Assembly: GCA_031460175.1 (NCBI GenBank)
Contig: JAVKGW010000001.1
Coordinates: 1-64,000, forward strand
Reading direction: 5' to 3'
DNA: 64,000 nt
Source: Armatimonadota bacterium
GTDB taxonomy: Bacteria > Sysuimicrobiota > Sysuimicrobiia > Sysuimicrobiales > Sysuimicrobiaceae
Positions 42,477-51,947 of the stretch are shown here, one piece after another (position 1 is the first letter of the stretch; every line of letters starts with the position of its first letter). The position numbers were made by a program, and so were the translations under genes. The notes under the pieces are model-generated. The model made no database searches and had not been told where the DNA came from. It worked only from the letters and a program-made list of their open reading frames with translations.

Positions 42477-43952
42477 TCACGCCTCCTCCGGCGGCGCGAG
42501 CCAGTTGAGGAGGGTGCGCACGCCGAACCCCGTGGCGCCCTTGGGCAGGTGCGGGGCCTGACCCTCGGACTTATCGAGGAAGGCCACCCCTGCGATGTCG
42601 AGGTGTGCCCACGGGGAGCCTGCCACGAACTCCGCGATGAAGGCCGCGCCCTTCTGGGCGCCGCCGTACCGGCCCGCGGAGTTCCGCAGGTCCGCCACCT
42701 CGCTGCGCACGGCTTCCCGGAACTCCTCGTAGAGCGGCAGCTCCCACAGCCGCTCTCCGGCCGCTTCTCCGGCCCGGATGAGCTCCCGAATGAGGGCCCG
42801 GTCGTTCCCCAGGATGGCGGCCGCGTAGTACCCCAGGGCCACGATGGCGGAGCCCGTGAGGGTGGCGAGATCCACGATGGCGTCCGGCCGGTACCGGGCC
42901 GCGTAGCTGAGGGCGTCCGCCAGGACCACCCGGCCCTCCGCGTCCGTGTTGGTGATCTCGATGGTCTTGCCGTTCATGGCCCGCACGATGTCCCCGGGCT
43001 TCATCGCGGATTCCCCGAGCAGGTTCTCCACCGCCCCCACGATTCCCACCACCCGGTGCGGCACCCGGAGATCCGGAAGGACCCGCATGGTCGCCAGCAC
43101 CGCGGCGGCTCCCGCGCAGTCGGACTTCATGGTCTCCATGCCCTCCGCGGTCTTGAGGTCAAGTCCTCCCGCATCGAAGGTGACGCCCTTCCCCGCGATC
43201 ACCACGGTGCGTCGGGCGCGGGGTGGCCGGTATTCCAGCACGATGAGCTGCGGAGGCTGCCGGCTCCCGCGGCCCACCGCGAGGATGGCGCCTGCCCCCA
43301 TGCGCCGGAGTTGCGCAGGGCCGTACACCCGGGCCTCCAGACCCCGCTCCCGGGCGATCTGCCGGGCGATGCGGGCCAGGGCCAGGGGCGTGACCTCGTT
43401 GGGCGGGGCGTTCACGAGGTCCCGGGCGAAGCAGGTGGCCTCGGCCAGCAGCTGCCCCCGGCGCAGGGCCCTTCGCCGCTCGGGATCCGTGCCGCCCAGG
43501 ATCTGCACGCCGTCGAGCTGCGGCTCCTCGAAGGTCTTGTAGGCCTCGTACCGGTAGGAGCCTAGGTACAGGCCCTCCACCACGGCCCCCAGGGCCTGCG
43601 GGGGCAGCTGCGGGACCCATACCCCGAGGCGGCGTACCCGTTGGGCACGCGCCTCCCGAACCGCCACCGCCGCGGCCCGGCGCAGGGCCTCCGCGCGTGC
43701 GTATCCGTCTCCGGGGCTCCCCATGCCCACCAGGACCACCCGGGGCGAGGGGATCTTTCCATGGGTGAACAGCCACAGGACCCGGTCCCGTTGGGCCTCG
43801 AACCCGCTCAGGCGCATGGCCTCCCCGACCCACCCTTCCAGGGCCCGGTCCAGTTCCCCGAGGGCGCCCGCGAGGTTTCCCTCGTCCAGCAGGACCGCGA
43901 GGGCATCGCACGACACCTGCTCGGGTCGGGCGTTGGAGAGCGAGACCCTCAT
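42477..43952 (-). CDS. pepA: Leucyl aminopeptidase (M17)
   Basis: A 491-residue cytosolic dizinc aminopeptidase removing N-terminal residues from peptides. The metal and catalytic motifs are VVIAGKGVTFDAGGLDLK, MKSDCAGAAAVLATM, and the M17 signature NTDAEGRVVLADAL, with MNGKTIEITNTDAEG. The less conserved N-terminal domain (residues 1-170) is complete. ATG 43952 overlaps the stop of the upstream gene (ATGA). Confidence 0.95.
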   Translation of the reverse strand: MRVSLSNARPEQVSCDALAVLLDEGNLAGALGELDRALEGWVGEAMRLSGFEAQRDRVLWLFTHGKIPSPRVVLVGMGSPGDGYARAEALRRAAAVAVREARAQRVRRLGVWVPQLPPQALGAVVEGLYLGSYRYEAYKTFEEPQLDGVQILGGTDPERRRALRRGQLLAEATCFARDLVNAPPNEVTPLALARIARQIARERGLEARVYGPAQLRRMGAGAILAVGRGSRQPPQLIVLEYRPPRARRTVVIAGKGVTFDAGGLDLKTAEGMETMKSDCAGAAAVLATMRVLPDLRVPHRVVGIVGAVENLLGESAMKPGDIVRAMNGKTIEITNTDAEGRVVLADALSYAARYRPDAIVDLATLTGSAIVALGYYAAAILGNDRALIRELIRAGEAAGERLWELPLYEEFREAVRSEVADLRNSAGRYGGAQKGAAFIAEFVAGSPWAHLDIAGVAFLDKSEGQAPHLPKGATGFGVRTLLNWLAPPEEA

Positions 43953-44926
43953 CCTCCCCTCCTGTTCTCCATCCACCCCGGAAGCGGACGGCCCATCCCC
44001 TCCGTCACGGCCCGCTCGTAGACGAGCTTCGCCACGGCCACGTCCTCGAGGGCGATCCCCTGGGAGGCGAAGAGCGTGATCTCCCGCGCGTCCCCGCGTC
44101 CGGGCAGCTTCCCCGCCACGATGTCCGCGAGCTCCACCGCCCGTTCCCACCGGAAGACCCCTTCCCGCTCCGCGCACACCAGGTCCCCGCTCTCCAGCCG
44201 GGCCTGGGCGAGATCATCCACCGCGATGCGGTGGGCCCGCCGCACCGCTTCCCCGTCCAGCTCCCTGCGGTCCGGCCAGTTCACGCCCGCGGCGTTGACG
44301 TGCACGCCGGGGCTGAGCCACCGGCCCAACAGGACCGGCTCCCGGGCCGTGGTGATGGTGCAGATCACCTCCGCGCCCTCCACCGCCTCCTCCGCGGAGG
44401 AGACGGCCCGCACGGGGATCCCCAGCTGCTCCGACATCTCCCGCGCGAAGGCCTCGCGGCGCTGGGGCGTGCGGCTGTAGACCCGGGCCTCCCGGATGGG
44501 GCGCACCGCGCACACCGCCGCCAGCTGGGTCCGAGCCTGCCAGCCGCTTCCGATCACCGCGGCCACGGAGGCCTCCGGGCGGGCCATGTACCGCGTGGCG
44601 AGCCCGCTCGCAGCGCCCGTGCGACGCTGCCCCAGCACGTTCGCTTCCATCCCCGCGAGGAACGTCCCATCCGTGGCGTACAGCAGGACCACGAACCGCG
44701 CTCCGGTCCGGGAAGTGGTGTACGCCTTCAGCCCCATCACGCCCCCGGAGGTCCAGCCCGCGGACATCACGTGCAGCACCCCCTCGGGGGTCACCACCCG
44801 GGTACGGGGCACGTTCACGGCCTCGCCTGCGGCCTTCGCCCGGAAGGCCTCCTCCAGGGCCCGGATGGCTTCCGAAAGCGGGAGCAGCCGGGCCACCTCC
44901 TCCTCAGAGAGCCACAGCGGGGTCAC
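43949..44926 (-). CDS. Ornithine cyclodeaminase / mu-crystallin family protein
   Basis: A 325-residue NAD(P)-dependent enzyme of the OCD/mu-crystallin fold. N-terminal LWLSEEEVARLLPLSEAIRA, VLHVMSAG, MGLKAYTT, the dinucleotide loop AAVIGSGWQARTQLAAVCAV, and C-terminal VNAAGVNWPDRREL. Family members act as ornithine cyclodeaminase, alanine dehydrogenase or ketimine reductase, and the exact substrate cannot be told. GTG 44926 overlaps the preceding gene stop (GTGA) and its stop overlaps pepA, so the three genes are coupled. Confidence 0.9.
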   Translation of the reverse strand: MTPLWLSEEEVARLLPLSEAIRALEEAFRAKAAGEAVNVPRTRVVTPEGVLHVMSAGWTSGGVMGLKAYTTSRTGARFVVLLYATDGTFLAGMEANVLGQRRTGAASGLATRYMARPEASVAAVIGSGWQARTQLAAVCAVRPIREARVYSRTPQRREAFAREMSEQLGIPVRAVSSAEEAVEGAEVICTITTAREPVLLGRWLSPGVHVNAAGVNWPDRRELDGEAVRRAHRIAVDDLAQARLESGDLVCAEREGVFRWERAVELADIVAGKLPGRGDAREITLFASQGIALEDVAVAKLVYERAVTEGMGRPLPGWMENRRGG

Positions 44927-45753
44927 GTCTCCAGCACCTCCAGCACGGCCTCCATGCGCCCGGGAGCGGGCCCCGGTGCCTCGCAATACGCCTCCCACCG
45001 CTCCCGCAGGACCCTCGCCTCGGAAGTCCACAGACCGAGCAGTTCCCCGTGCCAGCGGGGCAGCTCGGGGTCGAGCGCGGCCCGGTCGAGGAAGTCCAGG
45101 GAGCGGTCCACGAAGGTCTGGAGCGCCTCCGCGCTGATCCCGGGCCCGTAGAAGGGCTGTCGGGCGACCTCCTCGTAGAGGCAGGCCAGGACCCGGGTCG
45201 TGGCCATGAGGACGGCCAGCCCGCGTACATCGCGCCACCGGGCCTGGATGCTCTGCGCCTCCTCCGGCCACGTGGCGCTCAGCTCCGCCATCCACCCGTC
45301 CGCGGCCGCGGCGAGCCGTACCGCGGCTCTCCGGATCTCCTCCCCGGAAGGGTCCCGGGTAAGGGCCCAGCGGCCGAGTGCCACCACCGCGAGCTGAGCT
45401 TTCTCCACGAGGGGCGGGGGGACGATGCGAGGGAGCAACACCTCCCGGTCCCACAAGGCCTGCACGGCCAGGGGGAGGTTCTTGGGGGTGATCCGGTCCG
45501 GCAGGCTTGCCCGGTACCGCTGGCGCTGCCGGCGTCCCCTCGAACCCAGCCACTCCAGGGCGAGCCGCAGGGGGACGTACACGATTCCCCCCCACACCAT
45601 CAGGAGAAAGAACCACCGGTCCCACCCGAAGGCGACCCCGGAGAGCCCGAAGCCCAGCGCGCAGGCCACGACCAGCCACCGGTTGGCCCGGCGGCGGCCA
45701 TCGGGGGTCGCCAGTCGGTGCAGGAAAGCGGACACGGTTCCGCATCCCAGCAT
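44923..45753 (-). CDS. Unknown membrane-anchored protein
   Basis: A 276-residue protein. Two hydrophobic helices near the N-terminus (WLVVACALGFGLSGVAFGW and FFLLMVWGGIVYVPLRLALE) are followed by a long helical cytoplasmic region rich in Arg, Glu and Leu, with no motif I recognise. The ATG 45753 start is the first reasonable one; GTG codons further in are possible. Cotranscribed with the OCD-like gene and pepA through overlaps, divergent from the M20 peptidase. Confidence 0.7.
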   Translation of the reverse strand: MLGCGTVSAFLHRLATPDGRRRANRWLVVACALGFGLSGVAFGWDRWFFLLMVWGGIVYVPLRLALEWLGSRGRRQRQRYRASLPDRITPKNLPLAVQALWDREVLLPRIVPPPLVEKAQLAVVALGRWALTRDPSGEEIRRAAVRLAAAADGWMAELSATWPEEAQSIQARWRDVRGLAVLMATTRVLACLYEEVARQPFYGPGISAEALQTFVDRSLDFLDRAALDPELPRWHGELLGLWTSEARVLRERWEAYCEAPGPAPGRMEAVLEVLET

Positions 45754-45828
45754 ACCGCATGCGGCAGGGGAGAAAGGAGGAACGGCGAATAGCGGGAGGG
45801 GACACCTCTTACCCTGAGGAAGCGAACC

Positions 45829-47229
45829 GTGGACCGCGCCTTCGCGTACGCCCGCCAGCATCGCGAACGGTACCTGGAGGAGCTTGGGGAGTGGTTGCGG
45901 ATCCCCAGCGTCAGCGCCCTTCCGGAGCACGACGCGGATTGCGAGCGGGCCGCCCAGTGGCTTGGTGAGCGGTTGCGAAGGGTGGGGATGCGGGTGGAGG
46001 TGATCCCCTCTGCCCGGCACCACCCCCTCGTGTACGCGGAGTGGCTGGGCGTTCCGGACGCCCCCACCGTGCTCGTATACGGTCACTACGACGTGCAGCC
46101 CCCGGATCCCCTGGACCTTTGGGACTCCCCCCCTTTTGAGCCCACGGTGCGGGGAGACCGGCTCTACGCCCGGGGCGCCTCGGACGACAAAGGGCAGGTC
46201 TTCGCGGTGGTGGCCGCCCTGGAGGCCCTGCTCGCCACGGACGGCCTCCCCGTGAACGTGAAGCTGCTGGTGGAGGGAGAAGAGGAGAGCAGCGGTGCAG
46301 AGGTCTCCGCATACGTGCCCCGACACCGCCGAACGCTCGCCGCGGATTGCGCCCTTGTGATGGACTCCGGGTTCTTCGACCGGGGGATCCCCGCCATCAC
46401 CGTGGGGCTGCGGGGGATCCTGTACGAGGAGGTGACCTGGCAGGGGCCACAGACGGATCTCCACTCCGGCCTCTACGGCGGCGCCGCCCCCAACCCCTTC
46501 CATGAGGCCGCGCGGCTGCTGGGAGGTCTTTGGGATCGCCGGGGGCGCGTGCGCATCCCGGGCTTCTACCGCCGGGTGCGACCGCCGAGCGACGAGGAGC
46601 GCCGCGCCTGGCAGGGGCTTCCCCTGGACGAGGCGGAGTTTTCGCACCGGATCGGCGCCCGGGGCCTGGTGGGCGAGGAAGGGTTCTCGGTGCTGGAGCG
46701 GCTTTGGGTGAGGCCCACCTTCGAGATCCACGGGCTGGGCGGAGGGTTCACCGGGCCCGGAGCGAAGACCGTGCTCCCCGCCCGGTGCACCGCGAAGGTG
46801 AGCATGCGTCTGGTGCCCGACCAGGATCCCGAGCGGATCCACCGGGCTTTCGAGCGGTACATCCTGCGCAAGACCCATCCCGCTTACCGGGTCGAGATCC
46901 GGAAGCTGTACGCGGGGAGGCCCTGGGCCATCTCCCCGCACCAGCCCGCGGTGCAGGCCGCGGCCCGGGCGTGGCGGGAGGCATACGGGGCGGAGGTGCG
47001 GTTCATCCGCCAGGGCGGGTCCGTGCCCGTGGTGGAGTTGCTGGCCCGTACCTTGAAATTGCCCGTGGTGGTCACCGGCTTCGGACTCCCCGACGACAAC
47101 CTCCACGCGCCCAACGAGAAGGTGGAACTCCCCCTCCTGTGGGGTGGGGTGGAGGCGGTGATCCGGTTCCTCCACCACGCCCGGGAGGCCCTCCGGACTT
47201 CTCAGGCGGAGCCCCTGACGCCCCTGTGA
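45829..47229 (+). CDS. M20 family dizinc metallopeptidase
   Basis: A 466-residue dipeptidase/carboxypeptidase-like M20 enzyme. Metal ligands are visible in VYGHYDVQPPDP, LYARGASDDKGQVFA and LLVEGEEESSGAE, then LVMDSGFF and a C-terminal His region GLPDDNLHAPNEKVELP. The dimerisation lid lies about residues 195-330. Start GTG 45829, with weak AAGCG-type context. It likely cleaves dipeptides or N-acylated amino acids; position next to an aminopeptidase fits peptide use. Confidence 0.92.
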   Translation: MDRAFAYARQHRERYLEELGEWLRIPSVSALPEHDADCERAAQWLGERLRRVGMRVEVIPSARHHPLVYAEWLGVPDAPTVLVYGHYDVQPPDPLDLWDSPPFEPTVRGDRLYARGASDDKGQVFAVVAALEALLATDGLPVNVKLLVEGEEESSGAEVSAYVPRHRRTLAADCALVMDSGFFDRGIPAITVGLRGILYEEVTWQGPQTDLHSGLYGGAAPNPFHEAARLLGGLWDRRGRVRIPGFYRRVRPPSDEERRAWQGLPLDEAEFSHRIGARGLVGEEGFSVLERLWVRPTFEIHGLGGGFTGPGAKTVLPARCTAKVSMRLVPDQDPERIHRAFERYILRKTHPAYRVEIRKLYAGRPWAISPHQPAVQAAARAWREAYGAEVRFIRQGGSVPVVELLARTLKLPVVVTGFGLPDDNLHAPNEKVELPLLWGGVEAVIRFLHHAREALRTSQAEPLTPL

Positions 47230-47250
47230 GAGGTACCGTATCCTAGAGGC

Positions 47251-49017
47251 GTGCGAACCCTGCGGGTCGCCCTCGCGCAGATGAACCCCGTGGTGGGGGA
47301 TCTAGAGGGCAACGTCCGCCGCATGGTGGAGCGGTTGCGGCAGGCTCGGGAGCTCGGCGCGGACGTGGTGCTCTTCCCGGAGCTCGCGGTCACCGGTTAC
47401 CCTCCGGAGGATCTCGTGCTCAAGCCCGACTTCGTGGAGGGAAACCTGCGGGCGGTGGAGGAGGTTGCCGCCCACGCCACGGACCTGGTGGCGGTGGTGG
47501 GATTCGTGGACCGCGCCACCTACCTGTACAACGCGGCGGCGGTGTGCGCGGGCGGCCGGATCGCGGGGGTGTACCACAAGCGGCTGCTCCCCAATTACGG
47601 AGTCTTCGACGAGAAGCGCTACTTCGCGCCCGGGGAATCCGTCCCCATCTTCCGGCTGGGGGACCTCCCTGTGGCGGTGAACATCTGCGAGGACATCTGG
47701 TTTCCGGACGGACCCCTCGCGGTGCAGGCCCGGGCCGGAGCCCTGGTCGCCTTCAACATCAACGGCTCCCCCTACCACCGGGGGAAGTGGCGGGAGCGGG
47801 AGGAGATGCTCCGCACCCGGGCCCGGGATCACGGGGTGGTGCTGTGCTACGTGAACGTGGTGGGCGGACAGGACGAACTGGTCTTCGACGGCGGCAGCGT
47901 GGTGGTGGATCAGGAGGGCCGGGTGCTGGCCCGGGGCCCACAGTTCGAGGAGGCTCTGGTGGTGTGCGACGTAGACGTGGCGCGGGCCCGCCGCCTCCGG
48001 GCCCGCCGCACGGGGGTGGAGGAGAGCGACCGGTTTCCGCTGCAGGCCCCGCCCGTCTCCGTGGTGGAGGTGGAGCGGGTACAGGACCGTCCCCGCCCCC
48101 CCGTGGAACCCTTCCTGGCGGAGCCCCTGCCGGACCTGGAGGAGGTGTACCGGGCCCTGGTGTTGGGGACCCGGGACTACGTGCGGAAGAACGGGTTCCA
48201 GCAGGTGGTGGTGGGGCTTTCGGGCGGGATCGACTCCTCCCTCGTGGCCGTTATCGCCGCGGACGCCCTGGGCCCGGAGAACGTCTGGGGCGTGTCCATG
48301 CCCTCCCCGTACACCTCCGGGGAGAGCATGCGGTACGCGGAGGAGCTGGCCCGCAACCTGGGGATCCGCCTCGTGGTGCTCCCCATCGGGGACATCTTCC
48401 GGGGCTACCTGGAGGCCCTCGCGGGGCCTTTCGCGGGAACCCAGCCCAACGAGGCGGAGGAGAACATCCAGGCCCGCATTCGCGGTAACCTCCTCATGGC
48501 CCTCACCAACAAGTTCGGGGGCATCGTGCTCACCACGGGCAACAAGAGCGAACTCAGCGTGGGCTACGCCACCCTGTACGGGGACATGGCGGGCGGGTTC
48601 GCGGTGCTGAAGGACGTGCCGAAGACGCTGGTGTACGCCCTGGCCCGCCACCGCAACGCCAAGCACCCCGTCATCCCGGAGGGGGTGTTCCTGCGCCCGC
48701 CCACCGCGGAGCTGCGGCCGGGACAGACGGACCAGGAGAAGCTCCCGCCCTACGAGGTACTCGATCCCATCCTGGAGCTCTACGTGGAGCAGGACACGCC
48801 CCCGGAGGACATCGTACGGGCGGGATTCGATCCGGAGACCGTGGCGAAGGTGGTTCGGATGGTGGACCGCAGTGAGTACAAGCGCCGCCAAGCGCCGCCC
48901 GGCGTGAAGATCACGCCCAAGGCCTTCGGGCGGGATCGCCGGCTTCCCATCACCTCCTGGTACCGGCCGTGGAGCCCGTTGGAGGCCGCGGCCGGTTCGG
49001 CCCGGAACGCCCGTTGA
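47251..49017 (+). CDS. nadE: Glutamine-dependent NAD+ synthetase
   Basis: A 588-residue two-domain enzyme completing NAD biosynthesis. The nitrilase-type glutaminase has the Glu in VLFPELAVTGYPPEDL, the Lys in VYHKRLLPNYGVFDE and the Cys in VNICEDIWFPDG. The synthetase has VVGLSGGIDSSLVAVIAA, then TTGNKSELSVGYATLYGDMA and a C-terminal EDIVRAGFDPETV. Start GTG 47251, 21 nt after the peptidase gene. Full length for the fused type. Confidence 0.96.
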   Translation: MRTLRVALAQMNPVVGDLEGNVRRMVERLRQARELGADVVLFPELAVTGYPPEDLVLKPDFVEGNLRAVEEVAAHATDLVAVVGFVDRATYLYNAAAVCAGGRIAGVYHKRLLPNYGVFDEKRYFAPGESVPIFRLGDLPVAVNICEDIWFPDGPLAVQARAGALVAFNINGSPYHRGKWREREEMLRTRARDHGVVLCYVNVVGGQDELVFDGGSVVVDQEGRVLARGPQFEEALVVCDVDVARARRLRARRTGVEESDRFPLQAPPVSVVEVERVQDRPRPPVEPFLAEPLPDLEEVYRALVLGTRDYVRKNGFQQVVVGLSGGIDSSLVAVIAADALGPENVWGVSMPSPYTSGESMRYAEELARNLGIRLVVLPIGDIFRGYLEALAGPFAGTQPNEAEENIQARIRGNLLMALTNKFGGIVLTTGNKSELSVGYATLYGDMAGGFAVLKDVPKTLVYALARHRNAKHPVIPEGVFLRPPTAELRPGQTDQEKLPPYEVLDPILELYVEQDTPPEDIVRAGFDPETVAKVVRMVDRSEYKRRQAPPGVKITPKAFGRDRRLPITSWYRPWSPLEAAAGSARNAR

Positions 49018-49075
49018 GGCGGACGGCCACCATGGCATCACGCACACGGCGCCCGCGACGCCGGGAGCTCCGGAG

Positions 49076-49528
49076 ATGAGCCTTTGGTGGATCTCGGCCC
49101 TAAGCCTGGTTCCGTGGGTGGAGCTGCGCGGCTCCATCCCCATGGCCCTCGCCCAGGGACATCCGCCGTTCAAGACCTTCCTTTTCTGCACCCTCGCGAA
49201 TCTCCTGGCCATCGTCCCCGGATGGCTCGCCTTGGACCTCTGCTACCACCGGTTTTTCTCCCGGTTCGGATGGGTCCAGCGGCAGGTGGACCGGGTCCGT
49301 CAAAAGGGAACCCCTTACGTGCACCGGTACGAGCTCCTGGGCCTCGCCCTGTTCGTGGCCGTGCCCCTTCCCGGCACGGGCGCCTACGCGGGAACCCTCC
49401 TCGCCTGGCTTCTGGGGCTTCCCCGGGGCAAGGCCTGGGCGGCCATCGCGATCGGGGTAGCCACCGCGGGTCTTGCGGTGACCGCGGTTTCCAGCGGGGC
49501 GGTGGAGGGCCTGCGGCTCCTCCGGTAG
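49076..49528 (+). CDS. Small multi-drug export family membrane protein
   Basis: A 150-residue membrane protein with about four helices. PWVELRGSIPMALAQG at the N-terminus and LALFVAVPLPGTGAYAG followed by LLAWLLGLPRGKAWAAIAIG are the conserved blocks of the small multi-drug export family (Pfam PF06695). Despite the family name, transport of drugs is not firmly shown. ATG 49076 lies 58 nt after nadE. Confidence 0.85.
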   Translation: MSLWWISALSLVPWVELRGSIPMALAQGHPPFKTFLFCTLANLLAIVPGWLALDLCYHRFFSRFGWVQRQVDRVRQKGTPYVHRYELLGLALFVAVPLPGTGAYAGTLLAWLLGLPRGKAWAAIAIGVATAGLAVTAVSSGAVEGLRLLR

Positions 49529-49531
49529 GGC

Positions 49532-49560
49532 TTGACCCCCCTCCCCCCATCCCGTAGCAT
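49532..49560 (+). promoter_or_regulatory. Promoter upstream of speD leader
   Basis: TTGACC (49532-49537), 17-bp spacer, TAGCAT (49555-49560). Predicted transcript start about 49567, leaving a structured leader of about 150 nt before speD. Confidence 0.75.
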
Positions 49561-49566
49561 GTTCGC

Positions 49567-49720
49567 GGTGAGGGCACCCCGCGGCGCGCTGCGGGGTGCT
49601 CCGGCCGTGGATTCCCCTGGGTGCGTGGGCACCCGGGGTTCTGTGTGTTTTGGAGCCGCAAAGGCCCAGGTTAGGGGGTTGAGACCGAGACGGACCCGCA
49701 ACCGGTGAAGGAGGGAACCC
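49567..49720 (+). ncRNA. Structured speD leader with terminator-like hairpin (candidate attenuator or riboswitch)
   Basis: Two strong hairpins follow the promoter. The first pairs GCACCCCGC (49574-49582) with GCGGGGTGC (49591-49599). The second is a 10-bp stem with one bulged T (49614-49638), followed by TTCTGTGTGTTTT, which is terminator-like. About 70 nt of conserved-looking purine-rich sequence then lead to GAAGGAGG and GTG 49721. I do not recognise a known riboswitch class. The second hairpin could instead end the 49076-49528 transcript. Confidence 0.5.
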
Positions 49721-50233
49721 GTGGGCAGGGGAGGAACGCCCGTGGTGGACACCGTGGGACACCACTACATTGTGGAGGCCTCCGGCTGTGATCCCGAGGT
49801 CATCAGCCGGGTGGATCGGGTAGAACAGATCCTCACCCGGGCGGCCCAGGTGGCCCGGGTACAGATCTGGGCCATCTCCTTCCACCGGTTCACGCCCACG
49901 GGGGTCAGCGGGGTCGTGGTCATCTCGGAGTCCCATCTCTCCGTCCACACCTGGCCGGAGGTGGGATACGTGGCCCTGGACATCTTCACCTGCGGGGATA
50001 CCGCCCAGCCCGAGGAGGCGGTGAAGTACGCCCTCCGGGAGTTCGGGGCGAAGAACGTGCACATCACGGAGGTCACCCGCGGACTGGACGAGGGGGACCA
50101 CGTGTATTTCCACAGCATCGTCACCTGGGAGGAGGAACTGCCACCCCCGGGCAACGGCTCCCCCGGAGAGAAAGCCCGGGCCCGGAAGCGCAGGAAAGGC
50201 GCCCGTCCCGCGAACGCCCCGGCTTCCCCGTAG
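49721..50233 (+). CDS. speD: S-adenosylmethionine decarboxylase proenzyme
   Basis: A 170-residue prokaryotic AdoMetDC, providing aminopropyl groups for spermidine. Self-cleavage site ISE/SHLSVHTWPE: Ser71 becomes the pyruvoyl group, with His76 and Cys91 (DIFTCG) at the spacing of the Thermotoga enzyme (63/68/83). The C-terminus carries about 25 extra residues that are strongly basic (ARARKRRKGARP), not usual in the family. GTG 49721 has AAGGAGG 7 nt upstream. No spermidine synthase gene is nearby. Confidence 0.94.
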   Translation: MGRGGTPVVDTVGHHYIVEASGCDPEVISRVDRVEQILTRAAQVARVQIWAISFHRFTPTGVSGVVVISESHLSVHTWPEVGYVALDIFTCGDTAQPEEAVKYALREFGAKNVHITEVTRGLDEGDHVYFHSIVTWEEELPPPGNGSPGEKARARKRRKGARPANAPASP

Positions 50234-50241
50234 GGCGGCCC

Positions 50242-51135
50242 ATGCTCCTCCAGGTGGTCCTCCCCGTGGCCCTGCTCACGGGCCTCGGCGCCTGGCTTGG
50301 GCGGCGCCGGCCCGTGGACGTCCGATCCCTCTCCGCGGTCTCCATGTACCTCTTCAGCCCGGCCCTCGTCTTCGACTCCCTGCTGCGGTCCAGCTCCCTG
50401 GCGAGCCATGCCCTCCCCCTCTTTGTGACCGTGGTCCTCCACCTCCTCACCCTCCTCCTCGTGGGAGCTACCGCGGCCCGGCTCCTGCGGCTGGAAAGGG
50501 TGCAGAAGAGCGCGTTCCTCCTTCCCGTGGTGATGTACAACGCGGGCAACTACGGTCTCCCTCTGAACCTCCTGACCTTCGGGGAAGAAGGACTGCGTCT
50601 CGCCCTCGTGGTGTTCGTCACCACGGGCACCGTGGGGACGTTCCTGGGAGGTCTCGTGGCCGCCTGGGGGGCGAACGGGGAGATGCGCCGCGCCATCCGA
50701 AGCGTGCTGGAGCTCCCCGTGGTGTACGCGGCCACGGGAGCCCTCCTGGCCCTGCTCTTCCGATGGACCCCCCCGGAGCCCATCCAGCGCGCCGTCCGGG
50801 TGCTCGCCTCCGGCGCCATTCCCCTCCTCATCGTCACCCTCGGCATCCAGCTCGCGCAGACCCGCGCCCTCCGGTGGTCCTGGCCGCTGGGGCTCGCCGT
50901 GTTCCTGCGCCTGGTGGCCTCACCCCTCCTTGCCACGGGCCTCGCGCACGCGATGGGCCTGGAAGGCCTTGCCCGCCGGGTGGCCATCCTCCAAGCGGCC
51001 ATGCCCTCCGCGGTGAACGCGTTCCTGTACGCCTCGGAGTTCCGGTGCGACCCCGGATTCGTGGCGAGCGCGGTGGTGGTCTCCACCCTCGGGAGCTTCG
51101 CGACCCTCACCGCGCTCCTCGCCCTGTGGGCCTAG
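50242..51135 (+). CDS. AEC family (auxin efflux carrier-like) transporter
   Basis: A 297-residue permease with about ten hydrophobic helices in two repeats. The AEC pattern includes YLFSPALVFDSLL, VVMYNAGNYGLPLNLLTFG and AAMPSAVNAFLYASEF, which are the conserved crossover regions. The bacterial substrates are usually dicarboxylates such as malate, but this one is unassigned. ATG 50242 lies 8 nt after speD, so the two may be cotranscribed. It converges on the M50 gene with a 1-nt gap. Confidence 0.9.
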   Translation: MLLQVVLPVALLTGLGAWLGRRRPVDVRSLSAVSMYLFSPALVFDSLLRSSSLASHALPLFVTVVLHLLTLLLVGATAARLLRLERVQKSAFLLPVVMYNAGNYGLPLNLLTFGEEGLRLALVVFVTTGTVGTFLGGLVAAWGANGEMRRAIRSVLELPVVYAATGALLALLFRWTPPEPIQRAVRVLASGAIPLLIVTLGIQLAQTRALRWSWPLGLAVFLRLVASPLLATGLAHAMGLEGLARRVAILQAAMPSAVNAFLYASEFRCDPGFVASAVVVSTLGSFATLTALLALWA

Positions 51136-51136
51136 G

Positions 51137-51742
51137 TCATCCCCCGCCCGCGGCCCAGCGGACAAGCCACAGGACCGGCGCCCGGATCACGGGATCGAGC
51201 CATCCCAGGAGGACGAGCCCGAGGAGCACCAGCGGGCCGTAGGGCTGGAGGCGCAGATAGAGGGCTTCCCCTCCGCCGCGAAGGAACGCCCACAGGATGC
51301 GGGAGCCGTCTAGGGGTGGCACGGGAAGGAGATTGAAGACCGCCAGCACCGCGTTCACGTAGAGCAGGCGAAGCCACAGCTCCCAGATCCACCCGGGCTC
51401 CGGGGAGAGGCCCACCCGGGAGAGCGATCCCAGGGTCACCAGCAGGGTCAGGTTGGCCACAGGACCGGCCGCGGCCACGAGCAGCATCCCCCGTCTGGGA
51501 TCAGAAAAGTAGACCGGGTTTACGGGAACGGGCTTTGCCCACCCGAACCCGACCAGCAACAGGAGGAGGGTCCCCCAGGGGTCCAGGTGCGCGAGGGGAT
51601 TCAGGGTGAGGCGGCCCAGGCGTTTGGGCGTGGGGTCCCCCAACCGCACGGCCACGGAGGCATGGGCATACTCGTGCGCGGTGGCCGCCACCAGAAGGGC
51701 CACCGCCGTGGCGAGCAGCTGCGGGAGCACGGCACCCTCCAT
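51137..51742 (-). CDS. Site-2 protease family (M50) membrane metallopeptidase
   Basis: A 201-residue integral membrane protease of the short rhomboid-free S2P type. The zinc motif is [17 protein letters not shown], with the second ligand in [34 protein letters not shown] is family-typical. About six helices and no PDZ domain. ATG 51742 is the first in-family start. The physiological substrate is unknown; relatives cleave membrane-bound regulators. Confidence 0.92.
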   Translation of the reverse strand: MEGAVLPQLLATAVALLVAATAHEYAHASVAVRLGDPTPKRLGRLTLNPLAHLDPWGTLLLLLVGFGWAKPVPVNPVYFSDPRRGMLLVAAAGPVANLTLLVTLGSLSRVGLSPEPGWIWELWLRLLYVNAVLAVFNLLPVPPLDGSRILWAFLRGGGEALYLRLQPYGPLVLLGLVLLGWLDPVIRAPVLWLVRWAAGGG

Positions 51743-51947
51743 CCCGTGCCTAGCAAACCACCTCCGGCCCTGCCGCGCAACCGGACCCAGAATTTCCAGC
51801 CGCGGGGATCCCCGGCCAGGGGGCCCAACCGAACCCGTGCAAACGGCGGATTGACGGAGGAGTAAGGGCCGTCCTTGGCTGGAACTGGCACGGCGGGCGC
51901 CTGGAGGTCGGTGTTTGCAGTTCTGACCGGATCCGGGAGGTGCGGGG
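51743..51947. other. Divergent intergenic region, M50 protease / ABC binding protein
   Basis: Must contain promoters for both directions. A TTGACG at about 51852 has no good -10 downstream. I saw no terminator, riboswitch or small gene. Confidence 0.3.

Noticed and set aside
47302-49212. Long minus-strand frame opposite nadE
   Set aside because: nadE on the plus strand has all catalytic motifs; the antisense frame is low-complexity and unrelated to any family.
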